Source: Treponema phagedenis
GTDB taxonomy: Bacteria; Spirochaetota; Spirochaetia; Treponematales; Treponemataceae
Reading direction: 5' to 3'
Length of the DNA: 64,000 nt
Assembly (NCBI RefSeq): GCF_008153345.1
Contig: NZ_CP042818.1
Location: forward strand, 2,108,001 to 2,172,000
The notes under the pieces were generated by a model. It was not told the origin of the DNA. It worked only from the letters and a program-made list of their open reading frames with translations, and did not search any database. The translations under genes and the position numbers were made by a program. Below, piece by piece: positions 11,805 to 20,701 of the stretch (its first letter is position 1; every line of letters begins with the position of its first letter).

Positions 11805-12224
11805 ATGTACGATACACCAATCATAGCAGAAAAACTGCATTCGCTTGATAGATGCTTGAGCCGTATAAAAGAGCATGTACCGGTCAGTATAAAATCGCTT
11901 GAGGATGATTTTGATGTACAGGATATTATAACCCTCAATCTACAAAGGGCGGTGCAAATTTCGGTCGATATTGCATCTCATGTTTTGAGCGAGGGTTTTA
12001 ATGTGCAAGCTAAAACAATGGCTGAATTGTTTTTTCTCCTTGCAGAGAAAAAACTCATTGATGAAGAGCTTGCGGTAAAATTGGCAAAAGCGGTTGGATT
12101 TAGAAACATAGCGGTACATGAATATGATAGCATAAACATGACTATTTTATACGCAATTATTACCAATGAATTAGACTGCTTTCATACATTTACTCAAATC
12201 ATACTGGCTTTTTTAAATGCCTGA
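11805..12224 (+). CDS. hepT: HepT-like ribonuclease toxin (DUF86)
   Basis: 139 residues, all-helical DUF86/HepT family. The active-site motif RX4HXY is intact as RNIAVHEY, with R100, H105 and Y107. The Tyr is the residue that MntA AMPylates in studied systems. Other family features include QRAVQISVDIASHV near residue 47-60. The length is normal, so the toxin looks functional. It follows mntA by two bases, and 15 bases later the wlbC start begins with its own GGAGAAG ribosome site. This makes a type VII toxin-antitoxin module embedded in a glycan operon. Confidence 0.88.
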   Translation: MYDTPIIAEKLHSLDRCLSRIKEHVPVSIKSLEDDFDVQDIITLNLQRAVQISVDIASHVLSEGFNVQAKTMAELFFLLAEKKLIDEELAVKLAKAVGFRNIAVHEYDSINMTILYAIITNELDCFHTFTQIILAFLNA

Positions 12225-12239
12225 TTAAGGAGAAGAAAA

Positions 12240-13358
12240 ATGAACGTACCTTTTTATACTTCAACACGTGAATATCAAAACTATAAGCAGGAATTTGATT
12301 CCGCGATTTCATCCGTGCTTGAAACCGGCGATTTTATTTTAGGCAAGGCGGTAACTGAACTTGAACAAGCTGTCGCAAAGTATTGCGGCGTAAAATATGC
12401 CGTAGGGGTTGCAAACGGCAGCGATGCACTTGTTATTGCATCAGATATTTTAGGCTTTAAAGACGGCGCCGAAGTTTTAACCCCCGTGTTTACTTTTTTT
12501 GCCTCAACCTCATGTATTGCTCGTTTAGGCGGGAAACCGGTGTTTTGCGATGTAGATGAAGACACCTTTTGCATAGACATGAACGATGCCGAAAATCGAA
12601 TTACAAAAAACACCATAGGGATATTGCCGGTACATTTATTTTTGCAAACTGCCGATATGGAAGCTTGTATGAATCTGGCAAAAAAACATAACTTAAAAGT
12701 GCTTGAAGATGCTGCGGAAGCATTCGGAATGCAAGATTTATACAAAGGCCAGTTAAAAACTTCCGGAACAATTGGTGATATAGGAATTTATTCTTTTTTT
12801 CCGACAAAAACGCTTGGCGGCTACGGTGATGGCGGCATGATTGTTACCAATAATGAAGAATACTATACAAAAGCAAAAAGTCTTCGCGTTCATGGAGCAA
12901 CAAAAAAATACCATCACGATTATATCGGCTATAATTCCCGACTGGATAGTTTACAAGCCGCTATTTTAAACGTAAAACTGAACCACATCGATGACTCAAT
13001 TCAAAAAAGAGCAAAACATGCACAGCAGTATCGCGAGCTACTCAACACTGTATCGCAGGTACAGCTTCCAAAGGTGAAAACAAAGGGAAAAGAAGTTTAT
13101 TATGTGTTTAACCTACTGGCAGAAAAACGTGATGAACTTCAAAATTTCTTACAAGAAAAAGGCATTGGTACAACCGTATATTATCCTAAAAGTCTGCACG
13201 AGCAAGAATGTTTTAAGTATTTAGGCTATAAAAAAGGCGACTTCCCTGTTGCCGAAAAACTCTGTGCATCGGTTTTAGCTCTGCCGATGTATCCCGAATT
13301 AACCGAAGACGAAGTCAGCTACACCTGCGAGTGTATTAAGAAATTTTATCAGCGCTAA
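12240..13358 (+). CDS. wlbC: DegT/DnrJ/EryC1 aminotransferase, probable WlbC/WbpE
   Basis: 372 residues. A PLP-dependent sugar-nucleotide aminotransferase with GVANGSDALVIAS, EDAAEAFG and the Schiff-base Lys within FFPTKTLGGYGDGG (about residue 187). WlbC/WbpE enzymes add an amino group at C3 of the 3-keto sugar made by WlbA, giving UDP-GlcNAc(3N)A. Sequence alone cannot separate this from other DegT transaminases; the assignment comes from neighbouring wlbA and wlbB. It has a good GGAGAAG ribosome site. The sequence after the stop enters a repeat element. Confidence 0.82.
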   Translation: MNVPFYTSTREYQNYKQEFDSAISSVLETGDFILGKAVTELEQAVAKYCGVKYAVGVANGSDALVIASDILGFKDGAEVLTPVFTFFASTSCIARLGGKPVFCDVDEDTFCIDMNDAENRITKNTIGILPVHLFLQTADMEACMNLAKKHNLKVLEDAAEAFGMQDLYKGQLKTSGTIGDIGIYSFFPTKTLGGYGDGGMIVTNNEEYYTKAKSLRVHGATKKYHHDYIGYNSRLDSLQAAILNVKLNHIDDSIQKRAKHAQQYRELLNTVSQVQLPKVKTKGKEVYYVFNLLAEKRDELQNFLQEKGIGTTVYYPKSLHEQECFKYLGYKKGDFPVAEKLCASVLALPMYPELTEDEVSYTCECIKKFYQR

Positions 13359-13380
13359 TCAAGTTTTGGCGATATGCTAA

Positions 13381-13661
13381 GAGAGCATTTTTTTTGATAT
13401 CTTCAATTAGTTTTTAATTCATTTAATATGAATCATAAAAAAATTTTAAAAAAGAGCTCGACACGGCACAAGGGCGAACTCTTGGAATTGCTGCCTTTGG
13501 TTCGCCTATGAGTTTTACCTGTTTACGCTGGAGTATCAGGTAAAACATCGTTTAAAATTTAGTAAGGGCGGGTAATTTACCATAGGAATGCTGAATTTCA
13601 CGAGACTTCTGTTGATGCGCCAATTAAGCACCATAGTAGTTAATTACGGAATCTTATACTG
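13381..13661 (+). repeat. Dispersed repeat with two hairpin modules (copy C)
   Basis: The core GAGCTCGACACGGCACAAGG is followed by hairpin 1 (GGCGAAC pairing with GTTCGCC across about 20 nt) and hairpin 2 (TTTTACCTG pairing with CAGGTAAAA). The shared tail TTTACCATAGGAATGCTGAA and the right-end motif GTTAATTACGGAATCTTATACT follow. The left end around 13381 is a diverged form of the terminal repeat. It lies between wlbC and a nucleotidyltransferase pseudogene. Confidence 0.75.
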
Positions 13662-13663
13662 AT

Positions 13664-13972
13664 ATGCGTTTAACCGAACATGAAAAAGCAGCAATCGTTG
13701 ACTGAATTCTTAAACATTTTTCAGATCCTGAACAAATTATTCTCTTCGGTTCGCGCACCGATGATACCAAAAAAGGCGGAGACATTGATCTGCTTGTCTA
13801 AACTCAAGGCAGTGCTGAAAAATTATTCAATGAAAAAATTACCGCATTGGCTGCAATTCATGTAAAACTCGGAGAGTGGCGAATTGATATGATCACTTCA
13901 ACGAGGTTTAACAATGAACGGCTTATTGCTCAAAATGCGTATAAACAGAGAATAGTCTTGTGGACGAGATAA
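13664..13972 (+). pseudogene. Nucleotidyltransferase-domain pseudogene with two in-frame stops
   Basis: Reading from ATG 13664, the frame encodes a MNT-fold nucleotidyltransferase of about 102 residues: MRLTEHEKAAIVD, then LFGSRTDDTKKGGDIDLLV with the GS..DID metal motif, and a C-terminus ending KQRIVLWTR. The frame is broken by TGA at 13703-13705 (codon 14) and TAA at 13799-13801 (codon 46). The stops are base substitutions, because the frame itself is never shifted. It belongs to the antitoxin-like minimal nucleotidyltransferases. It starts three bases after repeat copy C. Confidence 0.82.
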
Positions 13973-13987
13973 TGCTTAAAAGATAAG

Positions 13988-14221
13988 ATGGAGTATGACG
14001 GCGTTATTGTTGAAAGAATTTCTCCGAAATATGTTTTTAAACTCGCATACAATAGTAAATACATTGATGCGATTGAAATTTGGATTAGCATGACAAATGA
14101 CCGGAATTTAATGAGCCACACGTATGATTTTTTAAAATTAGCTGAAATTCTTACGGCAATAAAAAATCATTATTATCCCGAAATAAAAAAGTTGTACAGT
14201 AATTTTGCCCATGAGTTTTGA
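13988..14221 (+). pseudogene. HI0074-family nucleotidyltransferase partner, N-terminally truncated
   Basis: Only 77 codons remain where the family usually has about 130-145. The preserved C-terminal half has the typical WISMTNDRNLMSHTYD segment and a following helix AEILTAIKNHYYPEIKKLY. The N-terminal helices are missing, and the frame runs directly from the stop codon of the preceding nucleotidyltransferase relic. Family members bind the small nucleotidyltransferase encoded beside them, here the next gene, whose ATG overlaps this one by 11 bases. It may still be translated, but I consider it a remnant. Confidence 0.65.
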
Positions 14222-14516
14222 TTTAACCGAAACACAAAAAAACATACTTATTGAAATTTTAAAAAAGCATATCAAAAAAGGTGAAATTATTATTTTCGGT
14301 TCGCGGGCAAAACAATCGAATACCGAGCACAGCGATGTTGATATTGCAATTCGTAACGGCGCTTTTCTCAAAGGATCTTCAATTTGCTCTTTATGTGATG
14401 AGCTTGATGAATCGGATTTTCCGTATTTAACCGATGTGCTTGAATATGAAAAACTGGAAAACCCTGCATTAAAAGAACATATTGACAGTGCGGGAAAAGT
14501 GTTGGTAGTGATTTAG
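14211..14516 (+). CDS. HI0073-type minimal nucleotidyltransferase
   Basis: 101 residues with an intact metal-binding motif, IIFGSRAKQSNTEHSDVDIAI, in which GS and DVD fit GSx10DxD. This family pairs with HI0074-like helical proteins in an antitoxin/toxin-like module. ATG 14211 overlaps the 3' end of the truncated partner, so translation is probably coupled. With the partner shortened, this is likely an orphan half of a toxin-antitoxin system. It lies 35 bases before wlbB. Confidence 0.78.
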   Translation: MSFDLTETQKNILIEILKKHIKKGEIIIFGSRAKQSNTEHSDVDIAIRNGAFLKGSSICSLCDELDESDFPYLTDVLEYEKLENPALKEHIDSAGKVLVVI

Positions 14517-14551
14517 ATAAAAAGATTTGAAAAAGCTTTAAGGAAAGAATT

Positions 14552-15043
14552 ATGGACAAACCATTTATTCATGAATCAAGTTATGTCGACGAGGGTGCCG
14601 AAATCGGCGAAGGCACAAAAATCTGGCATTTTACACATATCATGAGCGGCGCAAAAATCGGAAAGAAATGTTCCATCGGACAAAATGTCAATATTGCCGG
14701 CAGAGCTGTCGTTGGAAACGGAGTAAAAATCCAAAACAACGTTTCGCTATACGATGATGTTATTCTCGAGGATGATGTGTTTTGCGGCCCTTCCTGCGTG
14801 TTTACCAACGTCATAAATCCTCGCGCCTTTATTGAGCGCAAACATGAATACAAAAAAACCATTGTAAAAAAAGGCGCATCCATCGGTGCTAACGCTACAA
14901 TTGTATGCGGTGTAACCATTGGGGAATACGCCCTTATCGGCGCTGGCAGCGTAGTAACAAAAGACGTTCCTCCCTATGCCCTTGTCTACGGCAACCCTGC
15001 GCAAGTGCATGGAAAGGTGAATGAATCGGGGGAGAAGGAGTGA
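14552..15043 (+). CDS. wlbB: Hexapeptide-repeat N-acetyltransferase, probable WlbB/WbpD
   Basis: 163 residues forming a left-handed beta helix: repeated [LIV]-G-x4 hexads such as [15 protein letters not shown] and [17 protein letters not shown], the loop [15 protein letters not shown], and the C-terminal [20 protein letters not shown]. WlbB/WbpD enzymes acetylate the 3-amino group of UDP-GlcNAc(3N)A to give UDP-GlcNAc(3NAc)A. Length and motifs fit this subfamily very well. GGAAAGAAT precedes the ATG. The stop TGA overlaps the ATG of rfbA (TGATG at 15041). Confidence 0.88.
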   Translation: MDKPFIHESSYVDEGAEIGEGTKIWHFTHIMSGAKIGKKCSIGQNVNIAGRAVVGNGVKIQNNVSLYDDVILEDDVFCGPSCVFTNVINPRAFIERKHEYKKTIVKKGASIGANATIVCGVTIGEYALIGAGSVVTKDVPPYALVYGNPAQVHGKVNESGEKE

Positions 15044-15924
15044 TGAAAGGTATAATTTTAGCAGGAGGAAGCGGTACACGACTTGCCCCCCTAACGACAT
15101 CAGTTTCAAAACAAATATTACCCTTGTATGATAAACCGATGATTTATTATCCTTTATCAACTTTAATGCTTGCTCATATTAATGAGGTACTGATTATTTC
15201 AACTCCTCGTGATATAGAATTATTTAAAAGTTTGTTAGGTGATGGCAATTGGCTTGGGATGAAATTTGAATATGCTGTTCAAGACAAACCTCGAGGTCTT
15301 GCCGATGCTTTTATTATTGGTGAAAAGTTTATAGGGAATGACAGTTGTTCTTTGATATTGGGGGACAATGTATTTTATGGGAATGGTTTTAGCACAACTT
15401 TATTAAATGCAAAAAAAAATATAGAAGAAAATAAAGGCGCCCTTATTTTTGGTTATTATGTCAAAGAGCCTTCAGATTATGGTGTTGTAGAATTTGATTA
15501 CTTAGGAAAAGCAATATCGATTGAAGAAAAGCCAGAAACACCTAAGTCAAATTATGCTGTACCTGGATTATATTTTTATGATAATGGAGTAATAGAGATT
15601 GCAAAAAATATAAAACCGTCTGCCCGGGGTGAAATTGAAATTACATCAGTAAATAATGTATATTTGCAAAATAAAAAATTAAGAGTTGAAAAACTCGGCA
15701 GAGGGATGGCATGGCTTGATACCGGCACTTTTAATGGCTTATTGGATGCAGCAAATTTTATAGCAACGATACAAGAACGACAAGGTTTATACGTGTCTTG
15801 TGTTGAAGAAATTGCTTATTTAAGAGGTTGGATTGATGTTTCTCAAATTTTCAAACTTTCAAAACAGTACAATAATGAATACGGAGCTTATTTGCGTCAT
15901 ATAGCAGAAATATATGGCGAATAA
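15043..15924 (+). CDS. rfbA: Glucose-1-phosphate thymidylyltransferase (intact copy)
   Basis: 293 residues. Makes dTDP-glucose from dTTP and glucose-1-phosphate. Motifs are complete: [11 protein letters not shown] at the nucleotide site, [18 protein letters not shown], the metal-binding [28 protein letters not shown], and [12 protein letters not shown] chose ATG 15043 over the GTG one codon earlier because it overlaps the wlbB stop and has GGAGAAGG upstream. This is the only functional copy in the window: the second, near 30819, is frameshifted. It feeds rfbB and then rffA. Confidence 0.95.
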   Translation: MKGIILAGGSGTRLAPLTTSVSKQILPLYDKPMIYYPLSTLMLAHINEVLIISTPRDIELFKSLLGDGNWLGMKFEYAVQDKPRGLADAFIIGEKFIGNDSCSLILGDNVFYGNGFSTTLLNAKKNIEENKGALIFGYYVKEPSDYGVVEFDYLGKAISIEEKPETPKSNYAVPGLYFYDNGVIEIAKNIKPSARGEIEITSVNNVYLQNKKLRVEKLGRGMAWLDTGTFNGLLDAANFIATIQERQGLYVSCVEEIAYLRGWIDVSQIFKLSKQYNNEYGAYLRHIAEIYGE

Positions 15925-15965
15925 GGTTTTGCAATAAATTATTAAAATGATTGGAGAAAATAAGT

Positions 15966-17096
15966 ATGATAAGTTTTAATATTCCACCTTATGTAGAAAC
16001 TGCTCATCGCTATATTGAAAAGTCAATAGAAAATCATAAAATATGCGGTGATGGAGAATTCACAAAAAAATGTTCCAAATGGATGGAAGATAAATTTTCC
16101 GCATTAAAAGTATTGCTGACAACATCAGGGACATCCGCACTTGAGATGGCAGCTGTTTTGTGTGGCATACAGCAGGGAGATGAAGTAATTATGCCCTCTT
16201 TTACGTTCTGTTCTACTGCAAATGCCTTTGTACAACGAGGTGCAAAAATTGTATTTATTGATATTCGTCCTGACACCATGAATATAGACGAAAAACTTAT
16301 TGAAGCAGCTATCACAAGCAAAACAAAGGCAATTGTCCCTGTCCATTATGCGGGTGTTTCATGTAACATGGATACAATTATGAAGATTGCAAAACAATAT
16401 AATCTTTTTGTTGTAGAAGATTCGGCACAAGGAGTTATGTCTACTTATAATAATAAGGCACTCGGTACAATCGGAACATTCGGCTGTTATAGCTTTCACG
16501 AAACTAAAAATTATAGCATGGGAGAAGGTGGAGCCATTGTAATTAACGATAAAAATTATATTGAAAAAGCTGAAATTATACGAGAAAAAGGAACTAATCG
16601 GAGTCAGTTTTTGCGTGGGCAAATAGATAAATATACTTGGATTGAATATGGTTCGTCTTTTTTACCAAGCGAACTTAATGCTGCATATTTATGGTCGCAA
16701 TTTGAAATAGCAGACGAAATCAATAACTGGCGGCTGGGAAATTGGACACAATATTATAAGGGTTTATTACCCTTGCAGCAACAAGGTTTTATTGATTTAC
16801 CGACCGTGCCTTCCAATTGTATTCATAATGCGCATATGTTTTATATCAAAGTAAAAGATATAGAAGAAAGGACACAGTTGATTCAATATTTAAAAACCAA
16901 GGATGTCGGCGCAGTATTTCATTATGTTCCGTTGCATTCAGCACCTGCCGGCATAAAATATGGACGTTTCGAAGGAAGCGATACCTATACAACTAAAGAA
17001 AGTGAACGATTACTACGATTACCGATGTACTATGGACTAAAAAACTCGGACGTTGACTATGTTGTAGAACAGGTATATAAATTTTTTAGAAAATAG
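15966..17096 (+). CDS. rffA: dTDP-4-amino-4,6-dideoxygalactose transaminase
   Basis: 376 residues of the RffA/WecE branch of DegT aminotransferases. Diagnostic stretches are PHYAG-like VHYAGVSCNMDTIM, VEDSAQGVMSTYNNK, and the PLP Lys in CYSFHETKNYSMGEGGA. The enzyme converts dTDP-4-keto-6-deoxyglucose to dTDP-Fuc4N (4-amino-4,6-dideoxygalactose), as in enterobacterial common antigen. ATG 15966 has GGAGAA seven bases upstream; a TTG five codons earlier lies inside that ribosome site and is rejected. Its substrate comes from rfbA (upstream) and rfbB (32434). The next gene starts two bases after the stop. Confidence 0.92.
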   Translation: MISFNIPPYVETAHRYIEKSIENHKICGDGEFTKKCSKWMEDKFSALKVLLTTSGTSALEMAAVLCGIQQGDEVIMPSFTFCSTANAFVQRGAKIVFIDIRPDTMNIDEKLIEAAITSKTKAIVPVHYAGVSCNMDTIMKIAKQYNLFVVEDSAQGVMSTYNNKALGTIGTFGCYSFHETKNYSMGEGGAIVINDKNYIEKAEIIREKGTNRSQFLRGQIDKYTWIEYGSSFLPSELNAAYLWSQFEIADEINNWRLGNWTQYYKGLLPLQQQGFIDLPTVPSNCIHNAHMFYIKVKDIEERTQLIQYLKTKDVGAVFHYVPLHSAPAGIKYGRFEGSDTYTTKESERLLRLPMYYGLKNSDVDYVVEQVYKFFRK

Positions 17097-17098
17097 CG

Positions 17099-18199
17099 AT
17101 GAAAGAAAAATTGGTCATTATCGGTGCAAATGATTTTCAAGCACAATTGATACGAAAAGCAAAGAAGCTTGGATATGAAACCCATGTTTTTGCCTGGGAA
17201 AAAGATGCTATAGGTAAAACAGATTCGGATTATTTTTATCCAATAAGTATTATAAATAAAGATGAAATACTATCCGAGTGTAAAAAAATAAAGCCTCAGG
17301 GTATTTGCTCTTTAGGCTCAGATCTTGCGAATATTACGGTTCAATACATAGCTCAAGAGCTAGGATTGGTTTCGAATTCGCCTTATTGTGTACTTGTATC
17401 TACAAATAAACATGAGATGAGGAAAGTCTTTGAAAAAAACAACGATCCTTCTCCACGTAGTATATTAGTAGATATGTCCGTTGATTTCAATTCTATTGAT
17501 TTATCTTTTCCTGTAATTGTGAAACCGACTGATAGATCGGGTAGCAGAGGAATTACAAAAATTTTTTATCGTAAAGATTTAGGTAAAGCTATTCAGTTTT
17601 CTTGTCATGAATCATTTGAGAAGAAAGCACTTGTTGAAGAGTTTGCAGAAGGGAAAGAATACAGTGTAGAATATATTTCCTATAAAGGGCTCCATACTTT
17701 CATCGCACTTACCGAAAAATTTACAACAGGTCATCCACACTATATTGAATATGGTCATAAGCAACCGGCTTTATTAGAAAGTAAAAATTTAATAGAAATA
17801 CAAAAAGTTGTTTCTAATGCTTTGACTCATTTAAATATAGAATATGGTGCATCACATACGGAAATAAAAATAGATGGAGATAATAATATTAAAATTATTG
17901 AGATAGGTTCTCGAGGAGGGGGAGATTGTATCGCATCTGATTTGGTTCCTCTTTCAACTGGTTATGATTATATGAAAATGATTATTGATATATCTTGCGG
18001 GAAAGTTCCGGATTTTAGCAAAGGCTCTCACTATAAGAATGCAATGATTAAATTTTTGCTTACACAAACTGACATTAAACAATTAAAAGAAGTTAAGAAA
18101 AAAGATAGCTTTATCCGTGAGTCTATTTTGCAAAAAAAAATCATTGGTAATGTACTAGATAGTAGTGGAAGATATGGTTACTATATTTTAGCAAAATAA
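17099..18199 (+). CDS. ATP-grasp carboxylate-amine ligase, glycan cluster
   Basis: 366 residues. It has the three-part ATP-grasp plan: a Rossmann-like N-terminal domain (LVIIGANDFQAQLIRKAKKLG), the ATP-binding lid with FPVIVKPTDRSGSRGI, then EEFAEGKEYSVEYIS and the metal-binding IIEIGSRGGGDCIAS. The family joins a carboxylate to an amine via an acyl phosphate. It is two bases after rffA, in the slot where enterobacteria encode the Fuc4N N-acetyltransferase (WecD), and no acetyltransferase of that kind is present. I infer that it attaches an acid or amino acid to the 4-amino group, but the substrate is not known. The region from here to 24.5 kb is visibly more AT-rich than the flanks. Confidence 0.82.
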   Translation: MKEKLVIIGANDFQAQLIRKAKKLGYETHVFAWEKDAIGKTDSDYFYPISIINKDEILSECKKIKPQGICSLGSDLANITVQYIAQELGLVSNSPYCVLVSTNKHEMRKVFEKNNDPSPRSILVDMSVDFNSIDLSFPVIVKPTDRSGSRGITKIFYRKDLGKAIQFSCHESFEKKALVEEFAEGKEYSVEYISYKGLHTFIALTEKFTTGHPHYIEYGHKQPALLESKNLIEIQKVVSNALTHLNIEYGASHTEIKIDGDNNIKIIEIGSRGGGDCIASDLVPLSTGYDYMKMIIDISCGKVPDFSKGSHYKNAMIKFLLTQTDIKQLKEVKKKDSFIRESILQKKIIGNVLDSSGRYGYYILAK

Positions 18200-18248
18200 C
18201 ACTCTATATTTAGAAGGAATTGATAGTATATTAGTAAAGGAATAAACA

Positions 18249-19223
18249 ATGAAATCTATAATGATATTTGGTGCCGGTGGTTTGGTTGGTCAATACTTAG
18301 TTGATGATTTGTTTGAACATGGATATAAACTGTTTTGTGTTGAGCATAATAACTCTCATAAAGATAAGTATCGAAATTTAAATATTCCTAATGATTCTAT
18401 AGATATACAAAATAAACATAATTTTGATAAGCTTCCTCAAAGCGGTATTGACATTGTAGTATTTTTAGCAGGTGTTCTACCCGCTGGAATGGAAGTTTAT
18501 GAACCTGAAAAATATTTTTATGTAAACACTATTGGAGCTTTAAATGTTTTTGAATATTGTGCTAAAATAGGATGTAAGCAGATCATTTATACTCAATCTC
18601 ATAGTGATGTTGCAAATTGGTGGGGAAAAAAGGATATTATATCACCATATGAAGATATTTCATTAAATTACAATAATGATCATACCGTGTATATTATCTC
18701 AAAATTAGCAGCAGTATCATTATTGGAGCATTATTATCAAGCATATAAAATAAAATATTGCATATTTCGGTGTCCTAATATCTATGCATATCATCCTGAT
18801 ATGTACTACTATAAAGATGGAAAAAAAACAATAATTGCATACCGCTATATGATTCATCAAGCCATCAATTCAAAACCAATTGAAATTTGGGGAAATCATG
18901 AATCAAAACGCGATATAGTTTATGTAAAAGATTTAACTCAAATGATTAGAAAGGCAATAGAGAAGAATATAGATAAAGCTGTTTATAATGTTTCAAACGG
19001 TAAAGCAATATCACTTCGTGAACAAGTTGAAGATATCATCGATGTCTTTTCCCCTAAAAATAATAAATCAAAAATAATTTATCGCCCTGATATTGATATT
19101 CCGGAAATTAGCTATCATTATGATATTGAAAATGCTATTAAAGATTTAGGTTATAAGCCACAATATTTTCATAAAGAAATGTTGCGCGATATAAAAAAAA
19201 TTATGAATACTTCAAAATATTAG
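18249..19223 (+). CDS. NAD-dependent epimerase/dehydratase (extended SDR)
   Basis: 324 residues. The N-terminal cofactor motif is GAGGLVGQYLVDDLFEHG, the active-site Tyr-x3-Lys is YIISK (about residue 157-161), with Ser in the QSHSD stretch (about 118). The family acts on nucleotide-sugars as epimerase, dehydratase or reductase; the exact reaction cannot be assigned here. It lies between the ATP-grasp ligase and the flippase, so it probably completes a sugar in the same repeat unit. Ribosome site AAAGGAATAA precedes ATG. Confidence 0.8.
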   Translation: MKSIMIFGAGGLVGQYLVDDLFEHGYKLFCVEHNNSHKDKYRNLNIPNDSIDIQNKHNFDKLPQSGIDIVVFLAGVLPAGMEVYEPEKYFYVNTIGALNVFEYCAKIGCKQIIYTQSHSDVANWWGKKDIISPYEDISLNYNNDHTVYIISKLAAVSLLEHYYQAYKIKYCIFRCPNIYAYHPDMYYYKDGKKTIIAYRYMIHQAINSKPIEIWGNHESKRDIVYVKDLTQMIRKAIEKNIDKAVYNVSNGKAISLREQVEDIIDVFSPKNNKSKIIYRPDIDIPEISYHYDIENAIKDLGYKPQYFHKEMLRDIKKIMNTSKY

Positions 19224-19254
19224 TATAAAATAGAAGTTGGAGAAGAATAGTTTT

Positions 19255-20700
19255 TTGTCTAATTTAAATAAACAGGCTACAAGCGGTGTAAAATGGATGA
19301 CCGTATCGACCTTCTTTTTGGTTATTACCCAAATTATCTCTACTGCGGTATTGGTACGATTGCTTAAAAAAAGTGATTTTGGACTTATGGCAATTGTCAT
19401 GGTGGTAAAAGGATTTGCCGATTTATTTATGGACTTCGGTATAACAACCGCTATTTTACACAAGCAAAATATTACCCAAAATCAGTACAGCAGTCTTTAT
19501 TGGTTTAATATGCTGATAGGTTTTGTAATTTATGGATTAATCTATCTTTCTACTCCAACTATTTCCAGATTTTATGGTCAGGAAGAACTTATTAAGTTAA
19601 TTCCGTTGATGTGTCTTGCTATCCCATTTTCTTCAATCGGGCGCCAGCAAAAAATATTTTTACAAAAAGAACTTTATTTTAAACAAATAGCAGTGACAGA
19701 TATCGTATCTGCTTTTTTAGGATTATGCTCGGCGATCTGTCTTGCATATGCTCATTGGGGCGTCTATGCTTTGGTAATCTCAAATTTAGTAAGGTATACA
19801 GTAGGAAATATAATCTATTTCTTTTTAGGTATATGGCGGATGCCAATAGTATTGCATCTTTCTTTCGCAGAAACACTGCCTTTTTTAAAAATAGGCGGAT
19901 ATCATACTGTTTCACAAATAGTCAATTATTTCACTACTAGTTTTGACGTGCTTATAATAGGAAAACTGCTTGGTACCGATTCAGTCGGAATATATAATTT
20001 AGCAAAAGATCTTGTTCTAAAGCCCGCATCCCTTATTGATCCAATTACTTCAAAAGTTGCTACCCCTATTTTTTCAAAACTTCAAAATGACAAAGAAAAA
20101 CTTAAAAAAAGCTTTTTTTTGGTACAGAAACTTGTATCAAATTTGAATGGGTTAGTTTATTTGGGACTATTTGCGCTTGCAAACCCTTTTGTATCTCTTT
20201 ATTATGGAAACAGTTATCATGAATGCGTACATCTTGTACAGATCCTTGCGCTGTATTATTTTTTGCGTCAATACGGTGCCAGCATGGGTATGGTTTGTAT
20301 TGCAAAAGGAAGAACTGATATTGACATGTGGTGGAATTTAATTGTTGTTTGTATTACGCCTTTTTTTGTCCTTTTGGGCTCACTGTATTCCGTACAAATA
20401 GTAACACTGGCTTTATTACTTGGGCAACTACTATTAAGCTATCCGGGATGGTATATGTATACAAAGAAATTATTAGGAATTCCATTTTTGAAGTATTATG
20501 AGTCGTTTTTTCGCTCTGTCCTTATTTTTATATTGCCTATTGTTGTATCATTAGTGTTAATCTATTTTTTATCTATTCCTGTATTATTTACTTTTTTAAT
20601 TTCAGGGTTCTTGTTTACTGCTACTGCTTTCTTTATTTTATGGATATTTGAAAGGACATTCATTCGAAATTTACTGCTTACTATGAAAGGAGAAGAATAA
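19255..20700 (+). CDS. wzx: Polysaccharide flippase (Wzx family)
   Basis: 481 residues and about 12-14 predicted membrane helices, of the MOP/polysaccharide-transport superfamily. The opening NKQATSGVKWMTVSTFFLV and LVRLLKKSDFGLMAIVMVV are typical of the lipopolysaccharide biosynthesis protein family that flips undecaprenyl-linked repeat units to the periplasmic side. I use TTG 19255 as start because GGAGAA lies ten bases upstream; the earlier TTG at 19237 overlaps that ribosome site. It is followed one base later by the WecF-like transferase gene. Confidence 0.9.
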   Translation: MSNLNKQATSGVKWMTVSTFFLVITQIISTAVLVRLLKKSDFGLMAIVMVVKGFADLFMDFGITTAILHKQNITQNQYSSLYWFNMLIGFVIYGLIYLSTPTISRFYGQEELIKLIPLMCLAIPFSSIGRQQKIFLQKELYFKQIAVTDIVSAFLGLCSAICLAYAHWGVYALVISNLVRYTVGNIIYFFLGIWRMPIVLHLSFAETLPFLKIGGYHTVSQIVNYFTTSFDVLIIGKLLGTDSVGIYNLAKDLVLKPASLIDPITSKVATPIFSKLQNDKEKLKKSFFLVQKLVSNLNGLVYLGLFALANPFVSLYYGNSYHECVHLVQILALYYFLRQYGASMGMVCIAKGRTDIDMWWNLIVVCITPFFVLLGSLYSVQIVTLALLLGQLLLSYPGWYMYTKKLLGIPFLKYYESFFRSVLIFILPIVVSLVLIYFLSIPVLFTFLISGFLFTATAFFILWIFERTFIRNLLLTMKGEE

Positions 20701-20701
20701 A

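Noticed and set aside
13664-13972. TGA at codon 14 read as selenocysteine
   Set aside because: A second in-frame stop is TAA, no selenocysteine hairpin is evident, and the position is not a known redox site in this family.
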